From Rhynchosporium graminicola (lineage: Eukaryota > Ascomycota > Leotiomycetes > Helotiales > Ploettnerulaceae), in assembly GCA_900074885.1 (NCBI GenBank), contig FJUW01000016.1:909219-973218 (forward strand): a stretch of 64,000 bases of DNA, given 5' to 3'. Below the pieces are notes generated by a model. The model did no database searches and was not told where the DNA came from. It saw nothing but the letters and a program-made list of their open reading frames with translations. Below are positions 1-11,552 of this stretch, one piece after another (within the stretch, counting starts at the first letter, position 1; every line of letters starts with the position of its first letter). The position numbers were made by a program, and so were the translations under genes.

Positions 1-1600
1 GCTGAAATGGATCCCAACATCGGTGGTGTAACAAAGACAAGCCAAGCCGCATCTGAAGTGAAGCAAGAGAAAAACCATTCGTTAGGCTCTGCTTCCGCTC
101 GTGGCCTGCTTGAAGTCCTGACCTGACACGATGGAGTGGAGGAAGTGATAGAAGGAAGCACCCAAGGCAGGCAGACAGATACAGAGCAGCTGGTACCCTA
201 CCGTACCGTAGGGTAAGGTATAATAAGGTAAGACCAACAAGCAAATAGTGGAATTCTTGAATTCTTCACCAAGTCCCTCCCTCTCTTCTCGTTCCATTTC
301 ATTCATCGCAGCATCTTCCCTTCCATTCTCTCCTGATCATCTTGTCATCTCATCTCATCTCATCTTATCTTATCTTATCTCACGTCATCTCGTCGTCTTT
401 CGACTTTGACGTTGCCTCCCCCCACCCCCATACCTGGGTACCTAAGATTCTCTTGGACATTTCCTTCGGCTTTCAGCGTCCTGAAGGTCACGGCAGGCCC
501 CCCACACCTCACGTGCAGACGCGTAAATTACGCTTTCTACTCTACTCCGTACGTATTGGGCGGGGCTGGCTGGCTGCATCCTTCCTGAATTCAACAACCT
601 ACCTAAGAACGACAATCAATCAAATCAAATCATCCTTCGGGAGGATACACAATATCTATCACATCTTCGTTTGGCTTGCTTGGTTGGATGAGTTTCTATG
701 CCATTCCATCCCTTCCCCTTGTCAGTCCAACCGTTGCTCCCTCGCTCGCGGCAGCTTTTATTCATGCATGCAAGGAAGGAAAGCAAGCAATCAATCAATC
801 ACACGCGTTCTGTTTGTGTTGCTTGACCGCTCTCTCTGCTTCTCGCTCGGCCTTCATCCGCTTGCTATCCACTGATCTGGAGGACTGAGTGCTATCACTT
901 GTCGCCACTCACTCACGCACTCACTCACTCGCTCATACCTACTTCATTCATTTTCCAACACTCTATTTACCACACTGGTTGACTCTCAAGATACAGTCAA
1001 GACGCACTCTCGAACAGGGCAGCAGGATCTCGTTCTGCACGCAAAGCTACCTGCCCGCCTCTACAAAGCAACACAAACAAAGCAAGTCAAACTGCTCATT
1101 TTCTCCCATGTGATTGCTCCCCATTGTATCCTACCATTTCATTCTTATTTAACATACTTCCTCCTCCCCAAATCGCTCGCAATTTCAGACTGCTCTGCTT
1201 CACTCCTCTCCTCGCCGAAACTACCTATTTCAGAGCCTGCTTCTTCCCGTCTGGCTGCTTCTTTCCTCACAACTTGAACCACGACCTCCGTCCTCATCTA
1301 GAAGAAGAAGGTACCGAGTGCCCGCTCTGCCCTATCCATACTCCATCTTCTTCCATCTCTCTCATCCTCTACGATCTCCATTCCCCGCTCTCGTTGACAA
1401 GATCCAATATCACCCGTAGCTATCTCCACCTACCATCCAACTAACTAGATATCTCTACACAGATTTCATACATCCATCCGCCCACGCTCCTAAACTCACT
1501 AGCAACTCCTCATATTTCGAGGCATAGCAGCACCTGACTTCACCACTACACGCAAGTCCCTAACTTGTGAAGTCACATTCGCTGAGTGCTTGTCGATACG
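1..1600. other. Long leader/promoter region upstream of the Argonaute gene
   Basis: I see no convincing gene in these 1.6 kb. The plus strand is pyrimidine-rich with many short tandem runs: a CATCT/TATCT pentamer run at about 335-385, AATCA repeats near 617-632 and ACTC repeats near 906-935. Long CT-rich leaders are common upstream of fungal genes, so much of this may be promoter and 5' UTR of the gene starting at 1601. The open frames here (for example 342-875 and 1124-1444) lack family features and mostly lack ATG starts. Confidence 0.5.
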
Positions 1601-4600
1601 ATGTCTGGTCAAGGGCAACGTGGTGGCAGAGGTGGGGGAGATAGAGGCGGAGGGCAGAGAGGTGGAGGAGGATTTCGTGGAGAGAGAGGTGGGGGAGAGA
1701 GAGGCGGGGGAGGGTCTCGTGGAGATAGAGGCGGAGGAGGGGGATCAAGAGGCGATCGTGGTGGAGGGGGAGGGGGAGGGGCAGGGGGAGGATTTCGTGG
1801 TGACCGTGGCGGTGCTTCGCGGGGTGGTGGAGCTCCTCGGGGCGGTGCTCGTGGAGGGAGAGAGCCCCCTAGGGTCTTTAAGTAAGCTCACTTTACACCA
1901 GATCTCCATTCCACCTACTTACTCAACAAGGGATCCCAACAACGTGGCACCAGTCGTAGACACCGAGGTTCGTACCATCGAAGATGACTACATCAAGAAC
2001 TCTAAAGGCATCAACGCTCTTTCCAAACTGTCGACGAATTCGAACTTTCCTGCTCGCCCTGGACATGGAACTCTCGGTCAACAGATTACCGTTTACGCCA
2101 ATTATTTCAAGATTATAGTCCCACCAGCTTTGGCTTTGACTCGGTACAGCGTAGACATCGCTCCTGACTCTGCCGGAAAGAAGCCTACTGGTAAAAAGCT
2201 GGGACGTGTGTTCCAGCTTCTTCTTGACCTGCCCGAATTCGCTGGTGTGGCGACTGAGTGGAAATCCATGATCATTTCCACCAAAAAGCTGGCTATCCCA
2301 GACAACTTCAGTGTACAGATCAAGTACAAAAAGGAAGGTGAAGATGAACCACTCGAGCGCGCTCCAGTATACACAATCCGAGTCAGTACACCTCTAACCT
2401 TCTTGGTGTCTGATCTTGTCAAGTTCTTGGCCTCGCCAAATCCTGGAATCCAATTTACCCAAAAGGCAGACATCATTCAAGTTTTGAACGCTCTGTTTGG
2501 TCATCATCCTCAGTCACTGGATAGGATTACTTCTATGGGTGGAAATCGGCATTATCTTAAAGATCACTCGCAAGCAAATGCCCACAACATTTACGTCCTT
2601 GGTGGAGGCTTGGAGGCTCTTCGAGGTTACTTCCAAAGCGTCCGTCCGGCTACAGGTGGCCTTCTCCTGAACGTCAATGTCACTCACGGGGTCTTCTTTC
2701 AGCCAGAACGTCTCGATGTACTCTACCCAAGACTTGGAGGTACCGGCAACAAGGTAAAGCTGGGAAAGATGCTCAAGTCTCTCCGTATTCAACAACTGCA
2801 TCTTCCTGTCAAGAAAAACAAGAAGAATCAAGAAATTCCTCATGCCAAGTCCATCTTTTCGTTGGCCAGACCAGGAGATGGCATCCCTGGACCGAACCAG
2901 AACCGTCCTCAAGTTGCAGCTTTCGGTGCCGGTCCATGCGATGTCTCGTTCTGGCTGTCACCTATTCCACAAGGTGCGAAGAAAGCCGGTCCGCAACTGC
3001 CGGCAAACGTATACATTACTGTATTCGATTATTTCAAGAGAAGTAAGTTCTCCTCCCCGTACTACTTAGTACGCGCTGAGCCGGCGGCTGACTATCTCTA
3101 GGATACCCGCAGTTTACATTGGATCCACGCAACCCTGTTGTCAATGTAGGCAACAAGGAGAACCCTAATTATCTGCCCGCCGAAGTTTGTCTTGTCCTGC
3201 CCGGACAGCCAGTAAAGCGTCGCTTGGGGCCTGATCAAACAGCAGAAATGATCAAGTTCGCTTGTCGCAAGCCCTATGCAAATGCCGAGTCAATCATCGG
3301 TGATGGCAGAAACGTGCTCGGCTTGAACGCCCAGTCTGGTGCAAAAGCTGTATGTATCGGGTTGCATGCGAAATCCAGCTAATGCTTTCGCAGGGTGCCT
3401 TCGGAATCCAGGTGGGCTCATCGCTTGTGACTGTTTCTGCTCGGGTCTTGCCACCACCACAGATCAAATACAAGGATAGCCAGAATAAGCAGACACAACT
3501 CAGGCCCAATTTCGGATCGTGGAACATGGCCAATGTCAAGTTCCAGGTCGGCAAGCCCATTGGTCGATGGACCTTCGTTGTATTCCGCTCAAATAGGCGG
3601 GGGCTGCATTCGCAGTATTCAGAGCTCGACGTCTTTCGAACCGCCCAACAGTTTCAAGCCTTCTTGAACAAATCCGGTATCGTGGCTGCGGCCCCAATCA
3701 AGTACGAACATCCTCAAGCGAATCTCGTTGATGGCCAGGAAGCTCAAAACGATGCTACAATCAGAAAAGTCTTCCGTCCCTTGGTTGCCGATACCAATAA
3801 TCAACCAAACTTCGTTTTGTGCATCCTGCCATATGGTGATACGGCAATCTACAACAGCATCAAGACTTGCGGTGACACCGTGGTAGGCGTCCAAACCGTT
3901 TGCTGCGTCGGCACGAAGTTCTTGAGAAATGATCTGCAGTATTTTGGCAATGTCTCCCTCAAATTCAATTTGAAAGCTGGTGGAACCAATCACACTGTCG
4001 ATCCTGCTAAGTTGGGAATTGTGAGTGCTGGCAAGACTATGGTTGTTGGTCTCGATGTCACTCATCCATCTCCTGGATCCCAAAAAACCGCCCCGAGTGT
4101 GGCTGGAATTGTGGCAAGTGTTGACAGCACTCTTGGTCAATGGCCTTGCGATTTTTCGATTCAAGAAGGTCGGAAGGAGACGGTCACCGCCTTGGAAGGT
4201 ATGGTGATCTCCCGCCTCAATCTTTGGCAACGGCGTAACGGCGGCAAGCTGCCAGACAACATTCTGGTGTACCGCGATGGAGTTTCCGAGGGCCAGTACC
4301 AGATCATCCTCGATGAAGAACTGCCTTTGATTCGAAATGCATGTCGCCAGCAGTATCCAGCAAACGCGACATCACAAGGCTTTCCGAAGATCTCCATCAT
4401 CATCTGCGGAAAGAGACATCACACGCGTTTCTTCCCCACCAACGTGGTCAATGCCGATCGATCTTCTAACTGCCAACCGGGTACTGTCGTTGACCGAGGT
4501 GTTACAGAAGTCGGTGCTTGGGATTTCTTCTTGCAAGCCCATTGCTGCCTTCAAGGTACGGCTCGCAGCGCTCACTACTACGTTATTCTTGACGAGATCT

Positions 4601-4881
4601 TCCGAGACCCTAAAAACAAGGGAACATACAAAAACGCCGCGGATGCTCTTGAGGATCTGACTCACAACATGTCACATCTCTTCGGGCGTGCTACCAAGGC
4701 TGTCAGCTTGTGCCCTCCGGCATATTATGCTGATTTGCTCTGCACACGCTTAAGATGCTATCTTTCCGATCAATTCGATCCAACGGATTCGTCCGCCAGC
4801 GTAGCGAGCGGTGGCACCGAACAGAATGTCAAAACCCCAGTCATTCCTCCTCACATGAAGGACACCATGTTTTACATTTGA
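1601..4881 (+). CDS. Argonaute protein (QDE-2-like RNA silencing effector)
   Basis: This Argonaute binds small RNAs and slices or silences complementary transcripts. The model is four exons, 1601-1881, 1931-3042, 3102-3349 and 3394-4881, giving 1042 aa, which is normal for fungal Argonautes. The first ~90 residues are an RGG/GGG-rich tract, a likely arginine-methylation and RNA-contact region. N, linker, PAZ and MID regions follow, and the PIWI domain fills the last third. The slicer residues are visible: Asp in GLDVTHP (about residue 768), Asp in VYRDGVSEGQ (about 842) and His in ARSAHYY (about 941), so it should be catalytically competent. The protein ends in the typical MFYI. The start is the ATG that opens the RGG tract. 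The introns (49, 59 and 44 nt) have GTAAG/GTATG donors. Family knowledge suggests a quelling-type role; that is inferred. Confidence 0.95.
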
Positions 4882-5420
4882 ACACTTCTAGCTGAGACAA
4901 TGAACTTGGGCGAGACCGAGCTACCATATTCACTTCGACCATTCTTTGTCATTGCCTTTGGCAAATTGACATCGCGATACCCTTCAAGTGTGGACAAACG
5001 TACGATACTACTAACCCGAGAGTCACTCTTTTCTTGAGCAAGTGGATTTTAATTTCTAGGCCTGAGCGAGGCAAAGTAGCGATGATTTTTTTTCTCTTCT
5101 GAACATTGTATGGCCGAGGTCAGATGGTAGACAACAGAGCTGGTACCAGGAAGACACAATGTCTACTGCGGTATGTCTCGTTCAACACAAGACAGACACT
5201 TTGGACAGCTTCTACGGTCGCGATTCTCGGGCAAATTTGGGAAAATGGAGGATACAGACTCAAGCGAGCCAATGACATTTTATCATCATCTTATTGAGAA
5301 AATTTCGCATCTTGGTAACGGTGACTTGAAATTTCTTCTCAATCTTGAAATTCTTTGAGCTCGAGCTCTCGAAACGATTATTTGGTCTCATTCCTGACTT
5401 CTCTCGTGGTTGCTTCTACA
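4882..5420. other. Intergenic, convergent 3' regions
   Basis: This is the space between the Argonaute stop and the stop of the minus-strand gene at 5421. It probably holds both 3' UTRs. A T-run at about 5087-5095 is the only notable feature, and I see no gene. Confidence 0.4.
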
Positions 5421-6227
5421 TTAGAGTCTATTCCTCATACCATTTCCGCCATCAGTACTCTTCTTACCATCACCACCGTCCTTCTTCCCTTCGTCTCTAT
5501 CCCCACTACCTCCGTTCATCACGCTTTCCTTCCCCGTCCCCGACTCCTTCCCGACCTTTCCCTTCCCTCTCCCATCCTTCCCCTTACACCACAGCCACAA
5601 CTCATAAACCCACCTCTCACCCTCCAAATCCTCCCTCATTTCCGGCACGAAAAAGAACTCCTGCCCATGCGCCACATACGTGAATCCCCTCAACCCGATT
5701 TCCCCGCGCGCTTTGTACCCGGGCAGACAGCTGAATTCCCAGGGCTGCCAGAGCGGCATGTCGTCCATGGAGGGAGTTTGCATTTTGGCGGTTTGGGGGA
5801 GGGGGAGCTGGTCGGAGGGTGTGTTGGTGGTGAAGCGAGGTGCTGATTTTACGGCCAAGTCGACGGATTTTTCATTGGCAGGATCGAGCGGTTTGGAATT
5901 TGGGAGGGAGATATCAGGAGTGTGGTTCGGATCGTAGGCGGATTGGGAAGATAGGCGTATGACACTACCGACGGCGCGTTTTTGGTTGGGCTTCTTGCGC
6001 GTTTGGTCATCGTGTTCGCGATGATGTTCTTCCGCTTCCGAGAGAGCGTCTTGGTATGCGTTGTGTTCGTCCAAAGAGGTGCTTATCCAGCATGTGGTTA
6101 TCCCGTTGTCGGTTATCGAGGCGGAGAAGGGGGCGCTATGGGAGAAGGGGAAGGTGCCGCTGAATTCCATGCAGGCGTTTATGAGGAGGGGGAGGAAGAG
6201 TGGGAGTAGGAGGGGGGGTGGCTTCAT
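5421..6227 (-). CDS. Predicted secreted protein of unknown function
   Basis: This is a single-exon frame of 268 codons starting at an ATG. Residues 1-19 form a clear signal peptide (MKPPPLLLPLFLPLLINAC), so secretion or cell-surface location is likely. A cysteine-poor middle region follows, with WQPWEFSC and FTYVAHGQEFFFVPEM as its most structured-looking segments. The last ~60 residues are a low-complexity Gly/Lys/Asp/Ser tail and look disordered. I do not recognise a domain. It resembles the small secreted proteins typical of fungal genomes, but I assign no function. Its stop faces the Argonaute stop. A missed intron near the C-terminal low-complexity region cannot be excluded. Confidence 0.55.
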   Translation of the reverse strand: MKPPPLLLPLFLPLLINACMEFSGTFPFSHSAPFSASITDNGITTCWISTSLDEHNAYQDALSEAEEHHREHDDQTRKKPNQKRAVGSVIRLSSQSAYDPNHTPDISLPNSKPLDPANEKSVDLAVKSAPRFTTNTPSDQLPLPQTAKMQTPSMDDMPLWQPWEFSCLPGYKARGEIGLRGFTYVAHGQEFFFVPEMREDLEGERWVYELWLWCKGKDGRGKGKVGKESGTGKESVMNGGSGDRDEGKKDGGDGKKSTDGGNGMRNRL

Positions 6228-8178
6228 GGTTGGAAGTTTGAGAGGGGTGTGTTCTTGGTTCGGATTAGGTAATTTGATAATCTGTGATGAAGAAGACCAC
6301 GGATTAGAAGGGGGGATGAGGGGGAAGAGAGGGATGGTGTTTAAATGTTGATGGGAGACACGTCAATCCATTCCTCGAAGATCTGAGCAACACGTCGTCT
6401 TCTTTGGGAAAGTCCTCGTCTGCTGTTGTCTCAGTCTTTGATCATTGCCAGTGAGACATTGAAGCGAGGGGTGGCAGGTGGACGGGTGTGGCGTTGGTGT
6501 TTACTTCGCTTAGTAGCTGGGGGAATTAAATCAGGTGAGAAGTGATGGAAAGTTATACTATACTAGCTCGACTCGCTTTTCTGCCTTCAATTATACTCTT
6601 GGCAACCTCAAGGATGAATTGCTATTCCTCTTTTGATAATGTTACGAATTGGACAAAGCGCTCGTGGTAGATTTAATACTGCTATAGCTAATTCGACGAC
6701 TACGCGACTTCATGATTGATGAAAGCTTCACCATGGCCGTCCAGTTCTTGAACTCAATTCGAATATCCCGCAGTCGCTTTCAACCTTCCCTCAAGTCACC
6801 AAATCGTCGCCTTGACGAAGATTTCCAAGCTCGCTCGAGGTTTTTGCCCGTTTCAGGAACCTCTCAACAAAGCATGAGTAAAACTCGTGAACCCACATAT
6901 CTCCCACTTCGTCCGGGATAGCCAAAAGCAGAGCGTGGTCAGAAGCAAATCTCATGAGAACGATCGTTATCGCCAAGCATACATGCGTCTGAGGAACTTA
7001 CGCTGAGTGACCTGGATTATCTGACAACTTGTGCAGCCGTAAAGCGGATAACAACACAATTCGAGACCATGCAACGTCGGTCTCAGGCCTAGTTAAAGCT
7101 CGCATTTAGAAAGAAAGATCAAAGGTCAACGCTACAAAAAGTTCCAACCAACCATCACAAAAGCGATGGTCAGAAATTGCGAGATATTTAGTATATGGAT
7201 GTTTCGATGTTTTGAGATCACGAAGCTTTTCTAAAATTTCATTCTTGCAGAGGCTGCAGATCACTACTTAACTCCCTTGGTTCGTCAACGGACAGAGAAT
7301 AAGCCTGCCTTGAGATTTTAAATGGTAACAGAAACTCTGCAAACATGCATTGAGGCACGAGTGGGACGATCTACATACCAACTCTATCAGATTCTGACTT
7401 GAAGAATATCTATGGAAAGAATGAGAAGACCGAACCCCCAGCTCTTGGAGGAATGGTGAGCTCGCGGACACAACACGTGGTGAACCCGAACTCGCATCAT
7501 GTGCACGAAAGCAACGATGACAATTTCGAGACATGTCAACAGAACGATCGATCGCATCGTCCGAAAAACATAAAATGACGTTAGCCAGTCCTACACAAGC
7601 GTTACAAAGGAGAATGCGCATTTTGACTGCTGGCCCAGCATAAATTAGAAACAAGCAATTGAAACAACGAGATCGGCAAGAAGCGGTTAAACATTTGAGA
7701 TGAGCCAAATTCTAAGAAGAAAGAAAGACGAGGAGTGCCTTTCATGGGCCGCAGGATCAAAAAACTATATAACAGGAGCAATAAATGCTGCGAGTGGCAA
7801 TGGCAGGAGTATTTGAACTACAAAAACTCACGAGAGAAGTGCTTAAAGAAACAGAGAGTGTTCATCGAGCTACCAAATCTTGACCAAATTCTTGCAAAGG
7901 CATCCCTTCGATTCTCGTTAAAAAACTCTGATTACTCTCGATTCGTGTCGCTGCCATCGAGTTTACTGATTGTCAGCTTGTAAACAGGTTGAAGTTTGGT
8001 TTCCGGGATCGGTAGACAAGGCTCCGTCCCGAGGTGCCCAAGTTGTCCACTTCCTCAGCCCTGCAGAACACCTCTTATGCATCTACTACTTGCCCTTCGA
8101 ACAGCTTACACACACCATCTGCAACCACAGGCCCTCCCTACACTACTAGCTCGCTGTTCGGTCAGTAACAATTCAATC
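6228..8178. other. Intergenic region, nothing recognised
   Basis: About 1.95 kb separate two divergently transcribed genes. The open frames here (6712-6921 plus, 7268-7708 minus, 7735-7983 plus) are short, show no family motifs and mostly lack ATG starts. Promoter sequences for both neighbours should lie here, but I cannot point to specific elements. Confidence 0.4.
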
Positions 8179-8545
8179 ATGGCATCCAATTCCTCTCAGA
8201 CCAACACAAATACAAATCGCCAATCCGTCAGTTCGGTCAGTCTCTACCTCGAGCCTCCAGCTGTGTGCCACGCTGACGAAAGGTTCTAGTTAGCAGGAGA
8301 CGCAACAGCGCCCGCAGAGTTGTCTGCCGTTGTCGACGAGCTGTTGAACTCGTTGTCCAACAAGTTCGCGGGTGTCTCGAGCGAGATCTTTGCGAAGAGT
8401 ACGTACATGATCTTCAAGCTGGCCTGGTAAAATACGCAAGCTGATTAAGTTGATAGTGGACGAAATGTCACGGCGATTGGATAACCTCGAAGCTACTTTG
8501 CAGAGCAATAGTGAGGGAGGTCAGAGCAGCCCTACGAAATCATAG
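8179..8545 (+). CDS. HSBP1-like heat shock factor-binding coiled-coil protein
   Basis: Three short exons (8179-8235, 8290-8398, 8457-8545) give an 84-aa protein. After a Ser/Thr/Asn-rich head of ~25 residues, residues ~27-72 match the heat-shock-factor-binding protein 1 pattern: AELSAVVDELLNSLSNKF, then VSSEIFAKMDEMSRRLDNLE with heptad-spaced Val/Leu/Ile/Met. HSBP1 is a small trimeric coiled coil that binds the HSF1 trimerisation region; a WASH-complex role is also known in other eukaryotes. The introns (54 and 58 nt) have GTCAGT and GTACGT donors, CTGAC/CTGAT branch sites and TAG acceptors, and only this splicing keeps the coiled coil in frame. The length matches the family (about 75-90 aa). 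The function is inferred from family resemblance. Confidence 0.8.
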
Positions 8546-8818
8546 TCAGGGGCTTCGAGAAGATATGAGGGATGAATGGCGTTGCTTTAGCGTTTCTGAA
8601 TTACGGATCAAGGAATGTGAGAGGAGTTGCCGGGCTATCCTGTGGGGCTCGACAAGGTCACAGTTCTGATGGGTTGCTACTAAGGTCACAAAAAGATACC
8701 TCTGTTGCAAGTGTATAGAGGGTGAATAAAATGATATATTTTGCTATCATACGCCAGTTCTTGAGTCGTTTTCCTGATGATGTTACATGCTATACCGCAC
8801 AACCCTAACCCCAAGTAT

Positions 8819-9976
8819 CTACAACTCAGACTTGCCCTGAACCTTCTCGATGAACTTGCGGAGGATGTTGGTCTTGCTAGTGAACTCGTCGAGCTTTGCT
8901 GGTGCAAGACCTCCCTTCTTGAGGATACCGTCCAATCGAGCCAGCTCCTTGGAAGCATAGTTATCGTTCTTGGAAAGCTTGTCGAAGACCTTAACATAGT
9001 ACTCGGCGTACTTGTACTGGGCCTGAGTTCCCAAATCAGCAGCAGCCTTGGTAGCTTCGCCAGCGATCTCAGCAATGCTGGAGCCGCCAGTGAACTTAGC
9101 TACCAGAGTGTCTAAGGCTTCAATGGTACCGGCAACAGCGTTGAGTCCGCCTCCTGGAGCTCTGTGTGTTCCTGCCTTGCTGTTCATGAACTCAACAAGA
9201 TCTGCCTCTGTACGTCCACCGTTGTATGCCTCTGGAGTCGTGGAGCCCTTGGGGAAGAACTTGATGGTTGGGTAGGAGGAAACGCCCTGGTCTTTAGCAG
9301 TGGCTTTTGCGTTGTCGGCTTCGGCGTCGACCTTAGCAATGAGGACACCCTCCTCGCTGGCGAAGTCGGATGCTACTTTCTCCCAGATCGGTGCGAGAGT
9401 TTTGCAGTCTAGAACAGTTAGTGTTGCCTGGAATGAGCAAGACCGGGACTACTCACGACCACACCATGGGGCAGTGAAAGCAACAATAACATCCTGCTCG
9501 CCACCAATCTTCTGCTTGAATGTCTTGTCGTTCAACATCTCAACAGAGCTTGCGGTGGCTCTCGCCTTCTTCGGCTTGGCACCAGTCTTCTTGTTGATAA
9601 ATTCAGTCAGACTCTCCAAGTCTCTTCCGCCAGTGTAATCTTCTGGGGTCTCATCCTTGCCGTTGAAGTATTTGATCGTCGGGAAGCCTTGAACACCGAA
9701 ACGCTTGCCCAGCGATTTCTCGGCGTCAGCATCGACCTTTGCAATACTGATCTTATCTTTGGCAGAAGCGAAATCTTGAGCTAATTGCTCGTAAACTGGG
9801 GCAAGAGTCTTGCAGTGACCGCACCATGGTGCAAAAAACTCAACAAGAGCAGGCTTTCCACCTAAAGCAACAGAGTCGAAGTTACCGGGAACAAGATCGA
9901 GGACAGCGGAGGAGCCCGAGCTGGCAATAGACAAAGTGGCTAGGCCAGCAAAAACGAGGCTCTTGATAAAAACCAT
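8819..9976 (-). CDS. Protein disulfide isomerase, ERp38/TigA type
   Basis: This is an ER thiol-disulfide oxidoreductase that forms and isomerises disulfides in secretory proteins. Exons 9457-9976 and 8819-9408, split by a 48-nt intron inside the second active site, give 369 aa. The domains in order are a signal peptide (residues 1-~19), thioredoxin domain a with WCGHC at 51-55, a second thioredoxin domain with WCGHC at 171-175, and a helical ERp29c-like C-terminal domain from ~255. That layout and length match fungal ERp38/TigA. The ATG at 9976 is chosen because the signal peptide follows it directly; upstream in-frame codons would add a non-signal extension. The C-terminus reads KSEL rather than canonical HDEL/KDEL; it may be a weak retrieval signal. 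Confidence 0.95.
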
Positions 9977-11552
9977 ATTGTAATAGTAAGTTTGCTTTTT
10001 CGGGGGTAGGTATTTTATGTGTTTGCGGATGTTGTTCCTGTTATGTGGAGAGAATTTCTGATGACACGGCGGCTTTGATAAGCACGTTATGGATTTCAAT
10101 CCTTTTGATATGGACACTTGTTGGCTGCTTATAGCTTCCTTGGTTGCATGGTGGCGTGGCGGCGACATTGCGGCGGCAAATCCAAGCTAGCTGAGCTCGA
10201 TCAGTCACGTGTAAGCCGAGCCTTTCGATGCCAGAGTGGCCGAACAACAAACAGGAGCATCCGTGATAGAAGAAGTATGAAAATCACGGAAGCATTTCAG
10301 AGCTTGCCTTATCGTAATAGTAACATCACGAAAATCATACAAGGCTTTAGTGTCAGAAGACATTCAAGTCACGAAATCGAGATAGCACTTCTATTGTCCG
10401 ATTGAGGTAATACAACATCACCAGCTAAAGTTCACCCCATATTTTTATATCAAGTGCCGCCTTTACTGATTCTCTTCTCGAGCTGCTCCTTTTCTGACGA
10501 TAGTCGACAGTATCAATGCCATGAGTTCACTCTTCAATCGCATGTCAATTCACTTGCATACATGCCAATACGGTAATACCGAAGTCTGGAGTTTTGCAAG
10601 AACGGGATGTGAAGAATGCAAATAGCTCGGCTCGAAGCCACGGGAAGTGATGACTCCTTGAGCGGTTTCAATTCTCGAATCCTATCTTGGTGCCGTCGAA
10701 GATACATCTGCTTTTTTATCTTATAGGAAAACGAAGGTATCTGAGATGAATTCTTCATTGAAGACAGGAAGGTTGAAGGTGGCGAGATCAACGTCTGCGA
10801 GGATGAAGTTGATCTTTCCAGACGAAGATGACAGTTGTTCCTCCAGGAATTTCTTCATAAACTGGGCGACTTGGGGGCCGGTTCGAACAGAACGAGTGCT
10901 GCCTGTAAATTAGAGCGATCTTCTTGGTTAATACGTCTATCATATTTGGAAGGTGAATATCGAACGAGAATCTCGGAATATCGGATTCTTACGAAGGCGG
11001 GAAAAGACTGAACACACATTGGGATTTCTAGAGTATCGATTGTCACTCTTCTTTCTTATACAATGGACCAGTTCGGATGTTGTGGCTTGATGCTTTGTCG
11101 AGGGATAAGCTCCTATTGACTCGCAGCTATGTCAGAAAGCTGACCTGCACCAAGCTGTGGTCAGTGAACGAACTTGCGAAGCCGGATTTCTCTGGGCTGC
11201 TTTGCTTGATGTGTCTTTCCATTTTCGGCACTAATACCTGCTCTGGCTGCCTTTTGAGGTATATTGTTGCTTAGACTTGAAGAGCCCTGCACGATGTCAT
11301 ACTCTTCACGGACGCGTTCAGCTGAACATACATATTCGATTTCTGCACCCGCGAGAAGTCCCAGGGACAGTCCATCGCTCTGAAATAAGTCGACAGTGGT
11401 TTGTATGTGTGATGATGAGCTTGACGCTTCCAGCCGCAGATCTTATTGCTCATACATTATGATCTCTTTCGATGACTATTTTTGAATACCTTACAGAAGA
11501 CATAGGTTGTTCAGCCACACAGCTTGCATGTAAAATACGAAATCGCGAAAAC
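9977..11552. other. Intergenic region with one possible exon relic
   Basis: No confident gene lies here. On the minus strand, 10721-10902 holds an open stretch of about 60 codons ending in a stop and preceded by a TTTACAG acceptor, with a plausible protein-like composition (QFMKKFLEEQL, FILADVDLATFNLP). I could find no upstream exon with an ATG in matching phase and do not recognise the sequence. It may be a gene relic or chance. Confidence 0.3.

Noticed and set aside
342..875. 177-codon open frame upstream of Argonaute
   Set aside because: It starts with TTG, is driven by CT-rich low-complexity sequence, and has no domain; more likely leader or promoter.
7268..7708. 146-codon open frame on the minus strand between the secreted protein and HSBP1-like genes
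   Set aside because: It has no ATG at its start, no family motif and an irregular cysteine/serine composition; it is probably chance.
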